Of a DNA stretch of 64,000 nt, positions 60,138-64,000 are shown piece by piece (position 1 is the stretch's first letter; each line of letters opens with the position of its first letter). The stretch lies in NCBI GenBank assembly GCA_910574455.1, contig CAJSYZ010000007.1, positions 4,168,461 through 4,232,460 on the forward strand, in the 5' to 3' direction. Source of the stretch: Trichaptum fuscoviolaceum. Taxonomy: Eukaryota; Basidiomycota; Agaricomycetes; Hymenochaetales; Trichaptaceae. The notes beneath the pieces are model-generated. The model saw only the letters and a list, made by a program, of their open reading frames with translations, had not been told where the DNA came from and did no database searches. The position numbers and the translations under genes were made by a program.

Positions 60138-60392
60138 GAAAAAACATATATATATTGCTATCTTGCGCAAGTCTCAATTGCGCTTGCTGCCCCGATGTGG
60201 CTCAAATTCAGAACATGTCACGGTAAGGTTAGCCGCCCTTGAATGGACCTTGCTCACCGGAAGCAAAAACATATATACATTGTCATCTTCGGCCTTGAGT
60301 CTTGCTGTCCTGACATTGCTCTCTGGGCTTGAAAGCTTGCTGTCCTGATGCCGCTCGCCGGGAGCAAAAACATATATACATTGTCATCTTTG
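60138..60392. repeat. AT-rich spaced repeat (R3)
   Basis: Same as in R2; the ACATATATACATTGTCATCT phrase is at about 60269 and 60370. Confidence 0.6.
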
Positions 60393-60775
60393 GTGTCCTC
60401 GGAACATGAGTTAGAAGGTGCTCACCGGAAAGAGTTGGGCAAGACAAGCTCAAAGCTCGCTTAAAGTGCTCAGGGTCGAGTTTCGGGCTCATTCCCTCAG
60501 ATATTTTGATTATTTTAATGTCAAGCTCTCTCTTCTATAATACAGATTAACTCTGGTATCTAAAACCAATGCAATCGAAGGAGAAACTGAGATAATTTGC
60601 ACCGGCCGGACTCGGAGTTGATTACGTAAGCAGGGTCAATGCGTGCTACCAATCCTGGCCCAACCTCCTGCTCTGCAACCATGACCTGCGAGCAGGCCAT
60701 TGAACCTATCTCATTGCTCACAACCTCTGGAATTCAGCTTTCCATCACCATAGGCCACTACACCAGCATGCAAGT

Positions 60776-61324
60776 CTATGCTTCCCTGCATCTCAGCCCC
60801 GAAATCCAGACACAGAGAGGTGAGTGCTCTCCCGGCCTCTCGCACCTCCTTCCAAGGCTTGCAATGCTCGGGACACTATCCACGTCTGATGGAAGGTCCT
60901 GAAACACTTGGAAGGCTTCTAGGCTGGACGTAATACCACCCGATAAGCGAAATGTGCGAGCAAAACTGTCCAAATTGCAGAATCTCCGGGTGAGCTCCTC
61001 CAAGCTGCTGTAGGCCTGTTCAACACACATTGAAAACATACCTAAGTTCTGTGCTGCAACAATGACTACTGATATATCAACTATAGACCCCAAGGCTCGA
61101 AGATACACCACCCCGCCTCCCCCCAGCTCACGAACTCGACCCGAGCAAGCCGTGCAAGTGCAGCACGGCTCGTACCTCCCATTCACTCGGAAGACATCTT
61201 CCATACTTCGCCTCGCTCTTTTCGCATCAGAAACCAGGGGTTCAGGGTCTCGGCTATGCTGTGGGAATGGCGCTACTGCGTAGCCGCTGTCTGCAATGCC
61301 CGGAGGCTGTATTTTTGCGAGCAC
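60776..61324 (-). CDS. Unrecognised 182-codon ORF in R3
   Basis: Identical to the R2 ORF. No recognised family. Confidence 0.3.
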   Translation of the reverse strand: MLAKIQPPGIADSGYAVAPFPQHSRDPEPLVSDAKRARRSMEDVFRVNGRYEPCCTCTACSGRVRELGGGGVVYLRALGSIVDISVVIVAAQNLGMFSMCVEQAYSSLEELTRRFCNLDSFARTFRLSGGITSSLEAFQVFQDLPSDVDSVPSIASLGRRCERPGEHSPLCVWISGLRCREA

Positions 61325-62317
61325 TTTGCCATCTGCACAGAGAGTGCATTTGGCATATTCTGAGCTTTCTGGGTGCTTTCTGGAGGATTGGAGGGTGCTG
61401 GAGAGGTCTCATGGTGCTGCTGGAGGTCACTGGAGGTGGTTTGAGGGACGGGACAGGCGGGACAGCTGCACGGCGCTCGAAACACTCATCCGGACGTATG
61501 CCCGGACACTGCAGAAATGAGCCATTCTTCTTCGCTTGGCTTTTTCAATGAGTCGGTGAGTATCGGCCGTCTCTATTATCTGTCTAGAGCTTTCAAAAGG
61601 TATAAATACTGGCCCAATCTATCCCCAAGTTCCTCAGGCTCTTTGCCCTCTTCCCTCGTCTCTCGCAGCTCTCCTGTGTGCACACACTGTAAGTGTCTCC
61701 TGGTTTTCGTAGTCAATGCTAAAGCTAACATTTCACTCATAGTTGTTATTACTATATACAATGGTAAGTGCAATCTGATTACAGGATTTGTTGATTTCTA
61801 ACTTGAATTAGTTTATTGTCTGACTGCGTGCGCAACCTTACCCAAGACCATCTCAAGTTTGTCGCGCATTTGCATTGCGAATGAATCTTAAAGTCGCCCG
61901 TGAAGAACAAGGAGATCCTACTATGACTTGCGCAAGACGCGATTGCGCGCTGTCTGCGCAATGGTTCAAAACTGAGAAATGAGTCTGATCGGACCCTAGA
62001 CTGACAGCAACTCACCGAAATGGTCCTACTTTGAGTGCTTTCTTGTTGTAAGCACTTGTAACTTGTGTCCGTGAGCTTTCAAGATTGGCGTCTGTCCCTG
62101 AAGCGCCGTCCGCGCCGTCGTGACTTGCGTCCGTACCACTACCACTTGCAAATTTGACCTCAACTGTCGCCTATACCAGACATCCGAAGACATGTGTGAA
62201 CACTTTTTATCTCGAATGTAGGACCAGGGTATTGCGACGCGCAGATGGAGCGGTGATGGTGACATTGAAGGTACGTCTACAGCACATTCTGTCCGATCCT
62301 GTCGATTGCTGAGAATG

Positions 62318-62870
62318 CCCGAGCAGCGAGTGCGAAGCGTCTGAACCTCAAGGCAAATACATTTATGGCATCAGCGCATGCGATGGTGATGTACCGATCT
62401 ATAATGCGCCGTATGCGATGGTGCTGTACCCATTTTCCATTGGCGAAGAGGCCGTTCTTGTGTGACGCGATGAACTGCGCGCTTCGAAGATCGCCGCAAG
62501 CAATGGTGCTGTACCCATCTTCCTTTCGATTCTACGGCGAAGAGGCCATTCTTGTGACGCGATGAACTGCGCGCTTCGAAGATCATGGCGAAATGAATTT
62601 TTAGCCCCGAAGTTTATGAGCTTAAAGGCTATCATCGTTTGTTACCTGTGCCCTCGAAGTCTCAACAAATTGCGCATTCACAACACTAGTACTGGCCCTC
62701 GATGGTCGCGTCCTCGCAATGCGGCGATGCCAGCAACAGCAATCGTCCGCGGACAACTACAAACAGACTCGCGGACGGAGACCTGCATCAAAGAATACAC
62801 CTTTGATGCTCGTCTGCGCACTGGCATGCATGGCTGTGCTCGAGGCTGAGCGACTTCTCGCAGAGGAGGC
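62318..62870 (+). pseudogene. TRR1 3' fragment, shorter minisatellite (R4)
   Basis: Colinear with the R2/R3 fragment, but with only two full minisatellite copies (starting about 62417 and 62504) and a partial one at about 62380. The copy-number change explains most of the length difference from R3. Non-functional. Confidence 0.85.
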
Positions 62871-63009
62871 CATGTTTTTTTTACCAACCTTGTATTTAGA
62901 GATTCTTCTTCACGGATAGACTGTTATTGAAGCATGTATCACAAGTAATGTCTTCGAATGTTGATTAATGTACATATTGCGAAGTATAAACAATCGAACC
63001 ACAAGTAAA

Positions 63010-64000
63010 CTATGATTCGCCCGTGTCAGAACCCTCAACATCCGTGTCTATCCAGCTCTCAGACTCTGTATCGATATCCTGAAACTTTGTAGGGCTTCGC
63101 GACGAATGCCATTGAGAGTGGAGGGTCAGCCCTGTCGCCGTTTGTAAGGGAGCAACAGGCTCGCGAAAGACGACTCCTTGCATCGAGGGCCAAAAGACGT
63201 CACTCGGGCTTTTGCTGTCCTCGCCCCTCGTCGGGCTCATTTCGACTAAAGCCTGCAGTCCACCTTGCGCGGCCTGCACTGGGTCGTTCTCCGTCGCTGA
63301 AGTTGAACCCACTCGGGGTGTTCGCGATGGACGGATCTCGTGCAAGTGAGCGCTCTTCGCCCACTTCTTCGCGCTGAGCGGGGAAGGACCGACTGAGAAC
63401 GACTGCACCACGCCAAGTCCTGCAGCGGGCGAGTTATGCGAGCTCGATCGACGGAGGCGCGGACGACCCAAGCTATTCAGACCGCTAGCCACGCCGTTGT
63501 TGTGGCCGAAGGAAGAAACAAGGTTAGGCGAACGCGGAGAGTGTCCGTGATATGAGATCGATGATGGTGTACCCGGTCGGTGAGCAACGAGGTGTCGGGG
63601 GACGGGTGAACGAATGTGTGTAGGTAAACGAGGCTTGCTGGGAGACGATAAGGACTGGACAGGCGTCCTGCGCTGCGGCGTCCGGTCCTCGTCAACGCGA
63701 GAGGAAGCAGGGAAAGGCACCCTTTCGCCGTCATCTCGGACAACGATCGTGGGCTTCAAGTTCTTAACATTCGGATTCCTCGGTGTCGGAGTCGGGCTCC
63801 TTGTCCTCCCACCAAATTTCGTCCACTCTCCACCACTGAGGCTACTCAAATGCCGTCTACCCCATTCTCGCAGCGAGTCCCTCCGACTGCTGGACGCGAT
63901 CAAGGTCTCCCCTCTCGACCCGCGGGTCAGAGCCATGAACACCAGCACAGTCAGCAAGAGGCAGAGCTGTGCAATTCCTAGCCTCTTTTCGAGCACAACT
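63010..64000 (-). CDS. SLP1: SUN-domain protein (SLP1/OPT type), copy 4, C-terminal part only
   Basis: Open to the window edge. Contains the end of the coiled-coil region (LEKRLG), the membrane helix and the Ser/Arg/Pro-rich tail with the same in-frame deletions as R2/R3. A few replacements: EPVAPLQ for EPLAPLQ and GSDTGES for GSDAGES. The SUN domain lies beyond the window. Confidence 0.88.
   Translation of the reverse strand, partial: VVLEKRLGIAQLCLLLTVLVFMALTRGSRGETLIASSSRRDSLREWGRRHLSSLSGGEWTKFGGRTRSPTPTPRNPNVKNLKPTIVVRDDGERVPFPASSRVDEDRTPQRRTPVQSLSSPSKPRLPTHIRSPVPRHLVAHRPGTPSSISYHGHSPRSPNLVSSFGHNNGVASGLNSLGRPRLRRSSSHNSPAAGLGVVQSFSVGPSPLSAKKWAKSAHLHEIRPSRTPRVGSTSATENDPVQAAQGGLQALVEMSPTRGEDSKSPSDVFWPSMQGVVFREPVAPLQTATGLTLHSQWHSSRSPTKFQDIDTESESWIDTDVEGSDTGES

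Larger units (their letters stand above)
56110..62300. repeat. Tandem unit R3
   Basis: Nearly identical to R2 over its whole length, including the 851-codon SUN frame, the TRR1 fragment and non-coding DNA. The visible differences are one A in the A-run near 60451 and scattered single bases near the right end (for example about 61968 and 62152). The identity implies a very recent duplication or gene conversion, or an assembly that copied a collapsed repeat. Confidence 0.92.
62301..64000. repeat. Tandem unit R4, incomplete at the window end
   Basis: TRR1 fragment and the C-terminal part of SUN copy 4. Slightly diverged from R3: fewer minisatellite copies, a small insertion near 62936-62950, and scattered substitutions. 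The SUN stop is 6109 bp after that of R3, so this unit's left part is 82 bp shorter. Confidence 0.9.

Overview
The window is nuclear DNA of a filamentous basidiomycete, most likely an Agaricomycete. Genes carry many short introns of roughly 45-100 bp with GT..AG borders, are closely packed on both strands, and include STE3-type pheromone receptors and integral-membrane proteins of the kind annotated as DUF6533 in mushroom-forming fungi. Most single-frame ORFs are exons or antisense shadows; the gene models here were joined by eye across introns, so internal borders are approximate.

Left part (1-24.4 kb). A 5'-truncated aquaporin is followed by a cluster of STE3-like receptors: one on the minus strand (1651-3371), a decayed minus-strand pseudogene (about 14650-15158), and a tail-to-tail pair (16883-18354 plus, 19107-20561 minus). 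Ordinary genes sit between them: the geranylgeranyltransferase-I beta subunit (CDC43), a Tgl2-like lipase, an arrestin-like protein and an epoxide hydrolase. NAS2/PSMD9 and an AidB-like acyl-CoA dehydrogenase follow. This resembles a mating-type B locus or a non-mating STE3-like cluster. I found no convincing CaaX pheromone precursor gene in the intergenic DNA, so the role is open.

Middle part (25-42.3 kb). An unrecognised gene with a possible TFIIS-N/LEDGF-like C-terminus and a Pep12-like syntaxin precede three DUF6533-type membrane proteins (29.8-32.0, 33.1-35.2 and 38.0-39.9 kb). An Aurora kinase and a small unknown gene lie between the second and third. ALG11 follows.

Right part (43-64 kb). 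Intact thioredoxin reductase (TRR1) is convergent with a SUN-domain gene (SLP1/OPT type). The block from the middle of TRR1 through the SUN gene and about 2.5 kb beyond is repeated in tandem with a period of about 6.19 kb: R1 (about 43.5-49.9 kb), R2 (49.9-56.1), R3 (56.1-62.3) and R4 (62.3 to the window end, incomplete). R2 and R3 are almost identical. Only R1 has an intact TRR1; R2-R4 carry a shrunken TRR1 3' fragment that has partly become a minisatellite. Conversely, the SUN gene in R1 is broken by a one-base deletion, while R2 and R3 keep an open 851-codon frame with only in-frame deletions in the tail. The older-looking copy therefore appears broken and the younger copies appear to carry the function.
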